Assembly (NCBI GenBank): GCA_963744305.1
Contig: CAVUTF010000007.1
Location: 124,001-188,000 of the forward strand
Length of the DNA: 64,000 nucleotides
Source: FEN-1219 sp963744305
Lineage (GTDB): Bacteria; Pseudomonadota; Gammaproteobacteria; Steroidobacterales; Rariloculaceae
Direction: 5' to 3'
Shown: positions 13,473 through 22,770 of the stretch, piece after piece
How the letters are laid out: each line of letters begins with the position of its first letter
Numbering within the stretch: the stretch's first letter is position 1
Notes under the pieces: model-generated
What the model saw: only the letters and a program-made list of their open reading frames with translations
Database searches by the model: none
What the model was told of the DNA's origin: nothing
Position numbers and translations under genes: made by a program

Positions 13473-16070
13473 GTGATACCCTTGCCTCGGGTGTTTACGG
13501 GGATCCGAACAAGCGCGTCTTCGCGCGTCTGGACGCTGATCGGCACGGCGGCAATCGTCGGGCTCGGCTATTACGCGGGCGTCCAGGTCGGTCTGGCGCT
13601 GCGCTTTCCGCCGGCGACCACGTCCGTCCTCTGGCCGCCGAACTCGATTCTCACGGCGGCGTTGCTGCTGACGCCGATCAGGCGCTGGTGGGTCTGTCTT
13701 GCGGGCGCGCTCCCCGTGCATTTCCTGATCCAGAGCTCGCTAGGATGGCCCGTAGCGTTAGTCGGCACGCTCTTTCTGACCAATTGCAGCGAGGCGCTCA
13801 TTGCTGCGGGCTTCATCCGCGCGTTCAGCGACGCGCCGCGGCGCTTCGATACGTTTCGGCGCGTCGTCGTCTTCATTATCGGGGCGGGCCTCCTCGCGCC
13901 CTTGCTCTCCTCATTCGCGGACGCCGCGGTCGTGCACGCCTTTCGGGGAGAGCCGTTCTGGGTAGTCTGGCAAACTCGCCTGTTCGCCAATGCGCTCACC
14001 GAGCTCAGCGTAGTTCCGCTCGTTGTGCTGGTCGTTGCGCGCGGCGCCGCCCAACTTGGAAATCTCTCACGCGGCAAGGTTCTGGAAGGGGCGCTGCTCG
14101 GCTGCGCTTTCGTCGTGGCAGCGCTGTTCACCTTCGGCCCCGGCAGGGTCGACCTCGAGCTTCCGGGCGTGCCTTCTACGCCGACCGTGCTCATGCTGCC
14201 GCTTTTTTTCTGGGCCGCGCTGCGCTTCGGCGCGGGCGGTATGAGCGCCGCGCTGCTCGTGGCGGCCCTGACGGCGAGCTTCGCCGCAAGAACGGGTAGC
14301 CGCCCGTTCGACGGGCTCGTTCCGAACGAGAGCCTGCTCGCCGTGCAGCTGTACCTCGTCGTGACGGCCATTCCGTTGTATGCGGTCTCTGCCTTGCTCG
14401 ATGAGCGGCGCCGTGCCGTGGGCGAGCTTGCCCGCGGCCTGCAGTTCGAGGCGCTGCTGTCGGAGCTATCGCGGTCGTTCGTGCGCTCACCGAGCGATCG
14501 AATAGGCGAAGCGTTCGATGTCTGTCTACGGCGCGCGGGCGAGTTCTTTGGCGTCGACCGCGTCGCGATCATGCAGCTTTCGCGGTCCGGCACGCACCTG
14601 CTGGTTTTTCGCCAGCGGGTCGCCGCAGGCGTCCCGCTACTGCCCGATAGCTACTCGTGCGACATGTTTCCGTGGGTCGTCGAGCGACTGCTGGGCAGCG
14701 AAGAGGTGATCTGCGAATCCATCGACGATCTGCCGAAGGACGCGGACCAGGATCGCGCATCGTTTGGCAAACTCGGCTTGCGCGCGGCGGTCGTGATGCC
14801 GCTGGTCGCTTCCGGCAACGTGCAGGGCGTGATGTCGTTGCACATGATACGCAGTACGCGAAGCTGGCCCGAGCCGATGTTGGCGCAGATCCGGATAGTC
14901 GCCGAGCTGCTCGCCAATGCTTTGGGCCGCATGCGCGTCGACGACGCGCTGCGCTCGAGCGAGTCGATGAAGACCGCCATCCTCTCTTCGCTGTCGAGCC
15001 GCGTGGCGGTGCTCGACCGCAACGGAGTGATCATCGCCGTCAACGACCAATGGCTCGAGCCTGCGCGCGGTGACACGACATTCGCGGCAGTCGGCATCGG
15101 CGTGAGCTACGTCGACGTTTGCCGCCGGGCCGCAGCCGGCGGCGACCGCAGCGCCGCCGACGCGCTCGCAGGCGTGGAGGGCGTGCTCGGCGGCCGCGAG
15201 CCGTCGTTCAGCGTGGAGTACCGGGCCTCCGACCAGGAAGGACTCTGGTCGATGATGTCGGTGACGCCTCTGCAGCGCCCCGAAGGCGGTGCCGTGGTCA
15301 GTCACGTGGACGTGACGCCGCGCAAGCGCGCGGAGCTCGAAGCGCAAAAGGCGCGCGAGGACCTGGCGCACTTCACACGCGTTTCGACCATGGGCGAGCT
15401 TACCGCGTCGTTGGCGCATCAGCTCAATCAGCCGCTCACGGGCATCTTGGCCAATGCTCAGGCAGCCCGCCGGATGCTCGATAACGGGGCCGACGTGACC
15501 GAGGTGCGCGAGATCCTGGTCGACATCATCGACGACGATCGCCGCGCGGGCGAAGTCATCCAGCGCATGCGCGACTTGATGATCAAAGGCACCAGCGACC
15601 CCGTAGTCACCGACACGAACGAGGTGATTCGCGACGTAGCGATGCTGATGATCAGCGACACGATCATTCGCAACGTCCCACTGCTGCTCGAGCTCGCAGC
15701 GGAGGCTCCTTGCGTGCGCGGCGACCGCATCGAGCTTCAGCAGGTGGTGCTGAATCTGCTCGTGAACGCGATGGAAGCCGTCACGGACCGCCCAGTGTCG
15801 GAACGCGCCATCGTCGTGCGCAGCGAGCGTGTCGATGGCGAGTCCGTGATCGTGTCGGTCAGGGATTCGGGGCCGGGACTCAACCCCGGTACGGAGTCGA
15901 ACATCTTCGAGCCGTTCTTCACGACCAAGTCCACGGGTATGGGCATGGGGCTCGCTATCGCGCGCTCGATCGTACAGTCCCACGGCGGCGGCATCTGGGC
16001 GACGAACAACGACGATCGTGGAGCGACTTTCTTCGTGCGCTTGCCTTTGATCCGCGATTCGGCAGCGTGA
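13473..16070 (+). CDS. MASE1-GAF-PAS sensor histidine kinase
   Basis: A hybrid-free sensor kinase of 865 residues with a GTG start. Residues about 15-310 form a MASE1 membrane sensor of about eight helices (FPPATTSVLWPPNSILTAALLL is the MASE1 hallmark). Residues about 325-490 are GAF-like (FFGVDRVAIMQL, AAVVMPLVASGNVQGVMSLH). A PAS-like segment follows (SSLSSRVAVLDRNGVIIAVNDQWL). HisKA has the phospho-accepting His in LAHQLNQPLTGILANAQ, and HATPase has NLLVNAMEAV, RDSGPGLNP and GMGMGLAIARSIVQSHGG. All catalytic boxes are intact. Its stop overlaps the GTG of the following receiver gene, so the two form a pair. The signal is unknown. Confidence 0.9.
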   Translation: MIPLPRVFTGIRTSASSRVWTLIGTAAIVGLGYYAGVQVGLALRFPPATTSVLWPPNSILTAALLLTPIRRWWVCLAGALPVHFLIQSSLGWPVALVGTLFLTNCSEALIAAGFIRAFSDAPRRFDTFRRVVVFIIGAGLLAPLLSSFADAAVVHAFRGEPFWVVWQTRLFANALTELSVVPLVVLVVARGAAQLGNLSRGKVLEGALLGCAFVVAALFTFGPGRVDLELPGVPSTPTVLMLPLFFWAALRFGAGGMSAALLVAALTASFAARTGSRPFDGLVPNESLLAVQLYLVVTAIPLYAVSALLDERRRAVGELARGLQFEALLSELSRSFVRSPSDRIGEAFDVCLRRAGEFFGVDRVAIMQLSRSGTHLLVFRQRVAAGVPLLPDSYSCDMFPWVVERLLGSEEVICESIDDLPKDADQDRASFGKLGLRAAVVMPLVASGNVQGVMSLHMIRSTRSWPEPMLAQIRIVAELLANALGRMRVDDALRSSESMKTAILSSLSSRVAVLDRNGVIIAVNDQWLEPARGDTTFAAVGIGVSYVDVCRRAAAGGDRSAADALAGVEGVLGGREPSFSVEYRASDQEGLWSMMSVTPLQRPEGGAVVSHVDVTPRKRAELEAQKAREDLAHFTRVSTMGELTASLAHQLNQPLTGILANAQAARRMLDNGADVTEVREILVDIIDDDRRAGEVIQRMRDLMIKGTSDPVVTDTNEVIRDVAMLMISDTIIRNVPLLLELAAEAPCVRGDRIELQQVVLNLLVNAMEAVTDRPVSERAIVVRSERVDGESVIVSVRDSGPGLNPGTESNIFEPFFTTKSTGMGMGLAIARSIVQSHGGGIWATNNDDRGATFFVRLPLIRDSAA

Positions 16071-16473
16071 TTGCCCGCGGCACTGTCTATCTCATTGACG
16101 ACGATGCCTCCGTTCGTCGAGCAATGCGTCGTTTGCTGCAATCGGCGGGCTACGAAGTCGTCGTTCTCGAATCGGCGGACGCATTCCTCGCCCTCGCAGC
16201 AGACGCAGCGTCCGCTCTGTCTCGTAGTGGATATCCGGATGCCCGGGCTTGACCGGATTCGATCTTCAGAACGTCCTGCGCCCCACCGAATTCCCGATCG
16301 TGTTCATGAGCGGACATGGCGACGCGGACATGGCGGCGCGCGCGCTAGCCGGCGGCGCGCTAGCCTTTCTGTCCAAGCCCGTCGATGACAAACTGCTGTT
16401 GAGCGCCGTGGAATCGGGCCTCGCGCTGGACCGCGAGCGCCTCGCCGCGCAAGCTCGCGCGCAGGGCCCATAG
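16067..16473 (+). CDS. Receiver-only response regulator, two frameshifts
   Basis: Short FixJ-type receiver protein (about 135 residues) with no DNA-binding domain. GTG 16067 overlaps the kinase stop (GTGA). The protein opens GTVYLIDDDASVRRAMRRLLQSAGYEV, shifts frame near 16200 to read PLCLVVDIRMPGL (phospho-acceptor Asp), and shifts again near 16250 to TGFDLQNVLRPTEFPIVFMSGHGDADMAARALAGGALAFLSKPVDD (conserved Thr/Ser and Lys). It then ends after a short helix. Both shifts look like single surplus bases. It probably takes phosphate from the MASE1 kinase and passes it on or acts as a sink. Confidence 0.8.
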
Positions 16474-16500
16474 GCCGGCTTGCGCTCCGTTCGGCCGGAG

Positions 16501-17568
16501 TCAATACTCGTAGAACATCCTCTGAATTCGCGCGGGATCCTTGGTTTTCGTCAGCGCGAGCTGCAGGAGCACGCGCGCTTTGGCGGGATTCAACTCGCCC
16601 GAGACCACGAGCCCGAGCTCGTCGTCGTTGACCTCGTTGTTGCGGAGCACGATTCCCGAAGGTAGCCGCGTGCTGCGCACGACCACGACGCCGGACTTCG
16701 CCGCCTTGGTGACGGCCTCGAGCGCGGGCATCGTCATGTTGCCGTCGCCGACGCCCGCAACCACGAGCCCCCGGGCGCCGTTGTCCACCGCGGCGTCGAT
16801 CAGATCGGCGCTCATGTTCGCGTGCGCATAGATCACGTCGACCCGCGGCAACGTCTCGAGCCCGTCGAGCGAGAACTCGGTGGCCAGCCCAAGCTTGCGG
16901 TCCATCGGCTCGAACCATTCGACCGTGCCCGTGTGCACGACGCCGGCGGGCCCGCGATTGACGCTCTGGAAGGTCTGCACGCTCGTCGTGTCGGTCTTCA
17001 CCACGTTGCGCGCGTAGTGGATCTCGTCGTTCAGCGCGACGAGCGTGCCTTTACCGCGCGCGCCGCGATCGGCGAGGATCGCCACGCCGTTGTAGATGTT
17101 GCCCGGACCGTCGGCGCTGATCGCCGTGGCCGGACGCATCGAGCCGACCATGACGACGGGCTTGTCGCTCTTGGTCACGAGGCTCAGGAAATAGCTCGTT
17201 TCCTCGAGCGTATCGGTGCCATGCGTGATCAGGATGCCGTCTGCGTCGGATGAGGCGAGCACCTCGTTGACGCGTCTTCCGAGCATGAGCCAGACCTCGT
17301 CGTTCATGTCCTGGCTGCCGATGTTCGCAATCTGCTCGCCCGTGATGACTGCGAGCTTGTCGAGGTTCGGCACGGCCGCAAGCAGAGAGTCCACGTCGTA
17401 CGCGCCCGACTGATAGCGGTAGTTGGAGGCGCTCGCTTGCGCCCCGGCAATGGTTCCGCCCGTGGCGAGCACTCGAATTCGAGGCAGCGCGCCGGACTGC
17501 TGCGCCGGCGTGGGCGCGCTCGCCGTCAATGTGGCCGCAATGATCAAGCAACGTATTGCATGTTTCAT
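16501..17568 (-). CDS. ansB: Periplasmic type II L-asparaginase
   Basis: Hydrolyses asparagine to aspartate and ammonia in the periplasm. A signal peptide (RCLIIAATLTASAPTPAQQ) is followed by the first catalytic threonine in VLATGGTIAGA and the second in ILITHGTDTLEETSYF. VGSMRPATAISADGPGNIYNGV and VDVIYAHANMSADLIDAAVDNGARGLVVAGVGDGNM are complete. The 355 residues match the type II family. It lies 16 bases downstream of aspartate 4-decarboxylase on the same strand, so the two are probably one transcript: asparagine gives aspartate, which is imported and decarboxylated to alanine. Frame intact, unlike its upstream partner. Confidence 0.94.
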   Translation of the reverse strand: MKHAIRCLIIAATLTASAPTPAQQSGALPRIRVLATGGTIAGAQASASNYRYQSGAYDVDSLLAAVPNLDKLAVITGEQIANIGSQDMNDEVWLMLGRRVNEVLASSDADGILITHGTDTLEETSYFLSLVTKSDKPVVMVGSMRPATAISADGPGNIYNGVAILADRGARGKGTLVALNDEIHYARNVVKTDTTSVQTFQSVNRGPAGVVHTGTVEWFEPMDRKLGLATEFSLDGLETLPRVDVIYAHANMSADLIDAAVDNGARGLVVAGVGDGNMTMPALEAVTKAAKSGVVVVRSTRLPSGIVLRNNEVNDDELGLVVSGELNPAKARVLLQLALTKTKDPARIQRMFYEY

Positions 17569-17584
17569 TCCGCGCTCCTTGAGT

Positions 17585-19286
17585 CTATGCAGACCGGCCG
17601 GCGGCCGACCTCGCTTTCGCCGTTCGTTTCGATCGCACCCGCTGGGCAGGCTTACTTTTCGCTTTGCGCGCGGCCGGCTTGGGCCCGGCCTTCGCGGCTT
17701 CGTAAGCCTGCCGGTAGCCGCGCGCGACGGCGCGCACGGCGCGGCCGATGTCGTCGTAGACGTGATCGCTCAAGTTCGCGAACGACAAGCGCAGCGACCA
17801 ATTCGGCGCGTCGAAGCCGCCGCCGTTCAGCGCGACGATGCCGTAGTCCTCGGCGAGCCGGAACACGATGTCGAGCGGATGGACGTTCTCCTTCATCCAG
17901 CGCACGACGTCTTCGCCGACATACTTGCGGGCCCAGAATTCGAAGTCGATCAGACCGTAGTAGGCATCGAAGAGCTCGTTCGGAGGCACCTCGATGTCGA
18001 GGCCCTCGATGGTCGCCTCGACGCGCTTGCGGACGATGCCCATGCAAGCCTTTTGATAATACTTCTTCTCGTCCATGAGCTCGTAGACCGAGAACAGCGT
18101 CATCATCACCTGCTGGGGCAGCGATAGCCCCGCGGTGTGATTGAGCGCCACGTCGCGGCTGTCGGCGACGATACGGTCGATGAAGCGAACCTTGCGCGGC
18201 TCGAGCGTCAGCGAGCCATAGCGCTTGTCGAGCTTCTTCAGCACGGGCTCCGTCGTGCTCTGCGATCAGGCGGTCGAACAGATTGTCCTCGTGAACCGCG
18301 ATCACGCCGAGGCGCCAACCCGTGCAGCCGAAATACTTGCTGAACGAATAGACGCCGATCGTGTTGTGCGGGAAAGCGCCGAGCAGCGATCTGAATCCCG
18401 GGACGAACGTCCCGTACACGTCATCCGTGAGGAGGATCAGGTCGGGCCGCTTCTCGAGGATCGCGCCAATCTTCGTCGATCGTCTCCTCGTTCAGCGCGA
18501 TGGCGCTCGGGTTGCCCGGATTCACGACGAAGAATGCCTTGATCGCCGGATCGAGTAGCTTCGCAAGCTCCGCGTCGTCGGGCTGGAACCTGTTTTCCTG
18601 CTTCGTTCGGACACTGACGATCTTCAAGCTCGTAGTCCTCGAGGTGCGGCATCTCGAGGTAAGGCGTGAAGATCGGCGTCATCAGCGCGATGGTGTCGCC
18701 GGCATTGAGCAACCGATTCGCCTTCAGGGACTTGAAGATGTAGCACATCGCCGCCGTGCCGCCTTCGACCGCATACAGCTGAAACCGGCCCTTCGGCCGC
18801 GGCAAGCCGCACATCGCCCATTGCAGATATTCGTGGACGATCTGCTCGTTGTGCACGAGCATTCGGTCCGGGACGGGGTAGTTGTCGCCGATGATCGAGT
18901 CGACGAGCTCGTGCACGAATCGATCGGCATCGAAGCCGAGCTTCTTCACCGTCCACGGCACGAGCGCACCGAGAAACTCCGCGCCCGGAAGGTCGGCGTG
19001 CCTTTTCAGCCATGCGGCGAGGCGATTTGCGATCCCGCGGAGTTGCGGCATGCCGCCGACGCCCGGCGGCAGGTCGAGCACGCGCTTGCTCTCGGTGATC
19101 GCGAACTGCCCGAGCACGAAGAATGCCTCGCGCGGCTCGGTCGCGATCCAATTGGGATTGCCGCGGCCGGCGTTCAGATACGCGACCGCCGCCGCTGCTC
19201 GCGCTCTTGCTCGCGGCCTTCGCCAGAAAGTCCTTGATCTCGAAGGGGCTCAGCGCCTCGTATTCGCGCAGCTTGGCGGGGTCCAT
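17585..19286 (-). CDS. asd: Aspartate 4-decarboxylase (aspartate beta-decarboxylase), several frameshifts
   Basis: PLP fold-type I enzyme converting L-aspartate to L-alanine and CO2, using one cytoplasmic proton. It starts MDPAKLREYEALSPFEIKDFL. Further pieces in order are YLNAGRGNPNWIATEPREAFF, VPWTVKKLGFDADRFVHELV, YAVEGGTAAMCYIFKSLKANRLL, AFFVVNPGNPSAIALNE, the PLP lysine in GVYSFSKYFGCTGWRLGVI, and the C-terminal NGGGFDAPNWSLRLSFANLSDHVYDDIG. These are specific to the large aspartate 4-decarboxylase family, not ordinary aminotransferases. The frame shifts at about 19185, 18635, 18475 and 18245. A lysine/alanine-rich tail (KPAARKAKSKPAQRVRSKR) extends the C-terminus. It faces the DUF3302-HlyD-aspT genes across 295 bases. 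Asd with AspT forms a known proton-consuming aspartate/alanine cycle. Confidence 0.9.
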
Positions 19287-19435
19287 GGCGTCTCCGTGGG
19301 GCTACGGATAGTTTTTGGTTGGCGGCGACCGCGCTAAAGTATCCGGACAACGGACGCGCTGTGGGCAAACGGCCGAGCTGCTCACGGCGTCACCGTCGAC
19401 GACGCAAGCGTCGAGCGCCGGCGCGCGGCACGGTA

Positions 19436-19453
19436 TAGGACCAAAGGTCACTG
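19436..19453. promoter_or_regulatory. Candidate operator between asd and the aspT operon
   Basis: TAGGACCAAAGGTCACTG lies about 156 bases upstream of asd and about 140 bases upstream of the DUF3302 gene. It closely resembles the copy before the decarboxylase operon (TAGGACCAACGGTCCATTG at 26456). The rest of the 19287-19581 intergenic region shows no other gene or clear structure. Confidence 0.5.
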
Positions 19454-19581
19454 CTGAGCATCGACCGCCATGCTGCTAGGTTAGGGAACCGGTGGTGCGC
19501 TCCGGCAAGGTGCGCAGTTGGGCGTTGGCCGTGCCGTGCCCCCGACTCCTTAGCCGAGACGATTACAACAAGAGGTTGAGG

Positions 19582-20187
19582 ATGACTCAGCGTACCAAAA
19601 CACACGAACGATCGGTGCGCGACCATGGCGCGTGTTGTCCTGTGCCGCGGCCTGCCTCGCCTCCTTGCCTGCGCAAGCGCAACACTTGCTGCAGGGCGAG
19701 ACGCTCGACGCGGTTGCGAACGTGCTCGCGCTGGTCGTGATCTTCATCGTGCCGATCGTCGGGATCGCGGTGTTCTGGATCGTGCACGTGCTGCCCGAGA
19801 AAATCGCGCACAAGCACCATCATCCGCAACGCGACGCGATCCATATGCTGTGCCTGTTGTCGCTGGTGTTCGGCGGGCTGCTGTGGCCGCTCGCATGCTC
19901 GTGGGCCTACTCGAAGCCCGTGCTGCACAAGATGGCGTACGGCACGGACAAGCACGAGGACTATTACGACGGCGAAGCCGACGAGCCAGAGCCCCGGCGC
20001 GCCGCCAAGGCTTGCAGAGCGACGTCGCGACGTTGCGCGGCAACGTCGAACGCATGCTCGCGCAGGGCGGAAACCGGCGGAGCTGACGCGCGCATTCGCG
20101 ATCAGTTGGCGGCGCTCGAGCCGCGCATCGCGGCGCAGCGCCGGCCGCCCAGGCCGCGCTCGCAGCCCCGGCGAAGGAGCCCCACTA
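19582..20187 (+). CDS. DUF3302 inner-membrane protein (YiaW-like), frameshifted
   Basis: Small membrane protein with an N-terminal signal-like helix (VLSCAAACLASLPAQAQ). A DUF3302 core follows: two transmembrane segments, ANVLALVVIFIVPIVGIAVFWIVHVLPEKIA and MLCLLSLVFGGLLWPLACSWAY, around the HPQRDAIHML loop. The coil-forming tail (LQSDVATLRGNVERMLAQGG, then IRDQLAALEPRIAAQ) is longer than in E. coli YiaW. ATG 19582 follows AAGAGG; the frame shifts near 19620, 20010 and 20075. It ends TAA immediately before the HlyD start. In E. coli the same family (YiaW) pairs with an HlyD-type protein (YiaV), which supports both calls. Function unknown. Confidence 0.75.
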
Positions 20188-21337
20188 ATGGAAATCCTTC
20201 TGCTTGGCATCTACAGCTTCTTCGTCTGGCTGATCTTCATCAAGCTCAAGTGGCTGCCGTGGAACACGACGAGCCAAGTGACGGTGGTCGATCATTCCGA
20301 TCGTCGGCCTCACGGCGCTGATCCTGCTGCTGAACATCAACGCGCCGTCGTCGCACGACGTGCGCGTCTTCAAGTACACCGTGCCGATCGTCTCGCAGGT
20401 GCGCGGCCGCGTGCTCGACGTGCCGATCGAGGAAGGCAACCGCCTCGTTCACCAAGGGCGACGTGCTGTTCACGGTAGATCCCACTCCGTATCAGCTGGC
20501 CGTCAACAGCCTGACGGGCGCAGCTCGTCGGCGCCGAAGGCGGCGCCGAGCAGTTGCGCGAGCAATTGAAGGCCGCGGTCGGCAACACGGCGTCGATCCG
20601 CGTCCGAATGGATCTCGCGCGCAGGCGCGTGACCCAGAACCGCGAGCTCACGACGACCGGCGCCGGCAGACCGCTTCGACTTCGAGCAAGCGGAGGCTGA
20701 CCTGCGAATCTGCAAGCCCAGCTCGCCGCCGCGATCGCGAACGAAGCGCAGGTGCAGGCGCAGTTGGCGGCCGTCGTCGACGGCGACATCGCGTCGATCG
20801 CGACGAATCAAAGCGGATCTCGCCACTGCGGAATGGGAGCTCGAGCAGACGACCATGCGCTCGCCGTGCGAGTGCTACGTGATCAACTTGCAGCTGCGCC
20901 CGGGCGCGATTCGTTGCGGGGGTGCCGTTCAACCCGGTGATGACGCTTGGTCGAGGACGTCGGGCCAGGTGGTGGCGTATTTCAACCAGAACGAGCTGCA
21001 CAAGGTCGCAGCCGGGCGACGAGGCGGAGTTCACGCTCAAGACCTACCCCGGGCGCATCATCAAGGCGCGAGTCGATTCCGTGATCTGGGCGCAGGGCGT
21101 CGGCCAGCTGCCCGCGAGCGGCACGATACCGATGACCGGCGTGCTCGCGCAGCCGCCGAACCGCTTCGCCGTGAAGTTCGACGTCGAGGAGCGAGATCGC
21201 GAGCTGTTCCTCGCCTCGGGCGCGGCCGGCACGGCGCGGCGATCTACACGCAGCGTTTGCATGCGATCCACATCCTGCGCAAGATGATTCTGCGAGTCGG
21301 CGCCTACACGGATTACCTGATCATGAAGCTGCACTGA
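20188..21337 (+). CDS. HlyD-family periplasmic adaptor (YiaV/EmrA-like), many frameshifts
   Basis: Membrane-fusion protein of about 375 residues linking an inner-membrane partner to an outer-membrane channel. It has an N-terminal anchor (MEILLLGIYSFFVWLIFIKLKWLPW, then IVGLTALILLLNI). A lipoyl-like strand follows (VRVFKYTVPIVSQVRGRVLDVPIEEGNRL), then KGDVLFTVDPTPYQLAV, a coiled-coil hairpin, TMRSPCECYVINLQLRPGA and a beta-barrel (GQVVAYFNQNELHKV, GDEAEFTLKTYPGRIIKARVDSV). It ends ILRKMILRVGAYTDYLIMKLH. At least eight single-base shifts interrupt the frame; most are insertions and one near 20704 is a deletion. It lies directly between DUF3302 and an outer-membrane factor. Confidence 0.85.
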
Positions 21338-21341
21338 GCCC

Positions 21342-22766
21342 ATGCGCACGCACGGCAAGCTCGTCGTTGTGCTGCTGCTCGGCACGCTGGCGGCTTGCGT
21401 CGCGCTCAAGGCGCCGCCGGCGCCCTGACGAGTACATGCCGCAGGCGCTGCCGGACCTCGTGGTCCCGGAGCGCTGGGGCGCCGGCGATCAGAGCCGCCG
21501 GAGGCCGTCATCGACGGCTGGGCCGGCAGGCGTTCGCCGATCGCGAAGCTGGACACACTGATCGCGGAGGCCATCCTGCACAACCCCGACTCTGCTCGTG
21601 GCCGCGGCCCGCGTCGAGGCGGCCGCGCAATACGTCGAGGCCGCGGAATCGAAGCTGTACCCGCAGGTCGACTTCCTCGCGCGCGGCGGCGGGCCGATGA
21701 GCGGCGACGACGTCCGGGTTGGAAGGCGGCGGGCATCTTCGTCGGCTGGGAACCGGACTTCTGGGGCCGCATTCGGTCGGCGCAGGCTGCCAACGAGCGC
21801 ACCTACGAACAGGCCGTCGCCGACACCGAATACGCACGCCAATCGATCGCGGCGCTCGTCGCGAAGTCCTACTTCCTCGCCGATCGAGGCTGGGGTTGCA
21901 GCAGCGCCTGGCCGAAGACATGGTGACCGCCGCCGAGCAACTCGTCATGCTGGCCGAGGAGCGCCGGCGAGTCGGTCGGGGCGACAGCTACGACGACGCG
22001 CTGAGCCGCGCCAACGCGGAAACGTTCCGCGACGCCGTGCTGCAGCTGTCGTTCTCGCGTGAGCAAGCGCAGCGCGCGATCGAGGCGCTGGTCGGGCGTT
22101 ATCCGTCGCCACCGTGGAGATCGCGCCCGAGCTCGCGCAAGTGGCCGGGCCCGGTTCCGGGCGGATTGCCGTCGGAGCTGCTCGAGCGCCGGCCCGACGT
22201 CATCGCGGCGGATCGGCGCGTGGCGGCCGCGTTCTATCGGAGTGCAGGAAGCCAAGGCTGCGCGGCTGCCGTCGATCTCGCTGACGACGTCGATCAACAG
22301 CATTTCGAGCGAGCTGTTCGTGCTGCAAGACCGCGAAAACCCGGTTTGGAGCGCGGGCGCGAGCCTGCTTGCGCCGTTGTTCAGCGGCCGCGCCTTGAAA
22401 AGCCAAGTGCAGATCCGCTCCGCCGAGCAGCGCCAGGCGGTTGCGGATTACGGCCGCATCGGCGCGCGCGCGTTCGGCGAGGTCGAGAATGCGCTCGCGG
22501 CCGAGCTCACTGCCGGCCGACGCGAGCAAGTGCTGAGTCTGCGCGGCAGCGGCAAATCAAGAAGCTCTGAACCTTGCGCAAGTTCGCTACGACGTGGGCT
22601 CGGGCGACTTGCGCGCCGTGCAGCAGCAGCAGGTCGCGGTGCACGGATCGCGCTCCGCCCTCGTGCGCGTGCAGACCGAGCGCCTCGTGCAGCGCGTCAA
22701 CCTGCATCTCGCGCTCGGCGGCAGCTTCGACCCCGACTCGCCCGCCGTGGCACAGCGCCGACATAG
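21342..22766 (+). CDS. Outer-membrane efflux lipoprotein (NodT/OprM family), frameshifted
   Basis: Outer-membrane factor of a tripartite export system. It begins MRTHGKLVVVLLLGTLAAC with a clear lipobox (LAAC). It continues with DEYMPQALPDLVVPERW, LDTLIAEAILHNPD, AAARVEAAAQYVEAAESKLYPQVDF, LPSELLERRPDVIAADRRVAAAF, LPSISLTTSINSISSELF, NPVWSAGASLLAPLFSGRALKSQVQIR and LAQVRYDVGSGDLRAVQQQQVAV. These are typical of NodT-type efflux factors. The frame changes about ten times. The end is placed at the TAG near 22764, just before the aspT start, but could be a few codons off. It starts four bases after the HlyD stop. No RND, ABC or MFS pump is adjacent. Confidence 0.83.
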
Positions 22767-22770
22767 GCCC

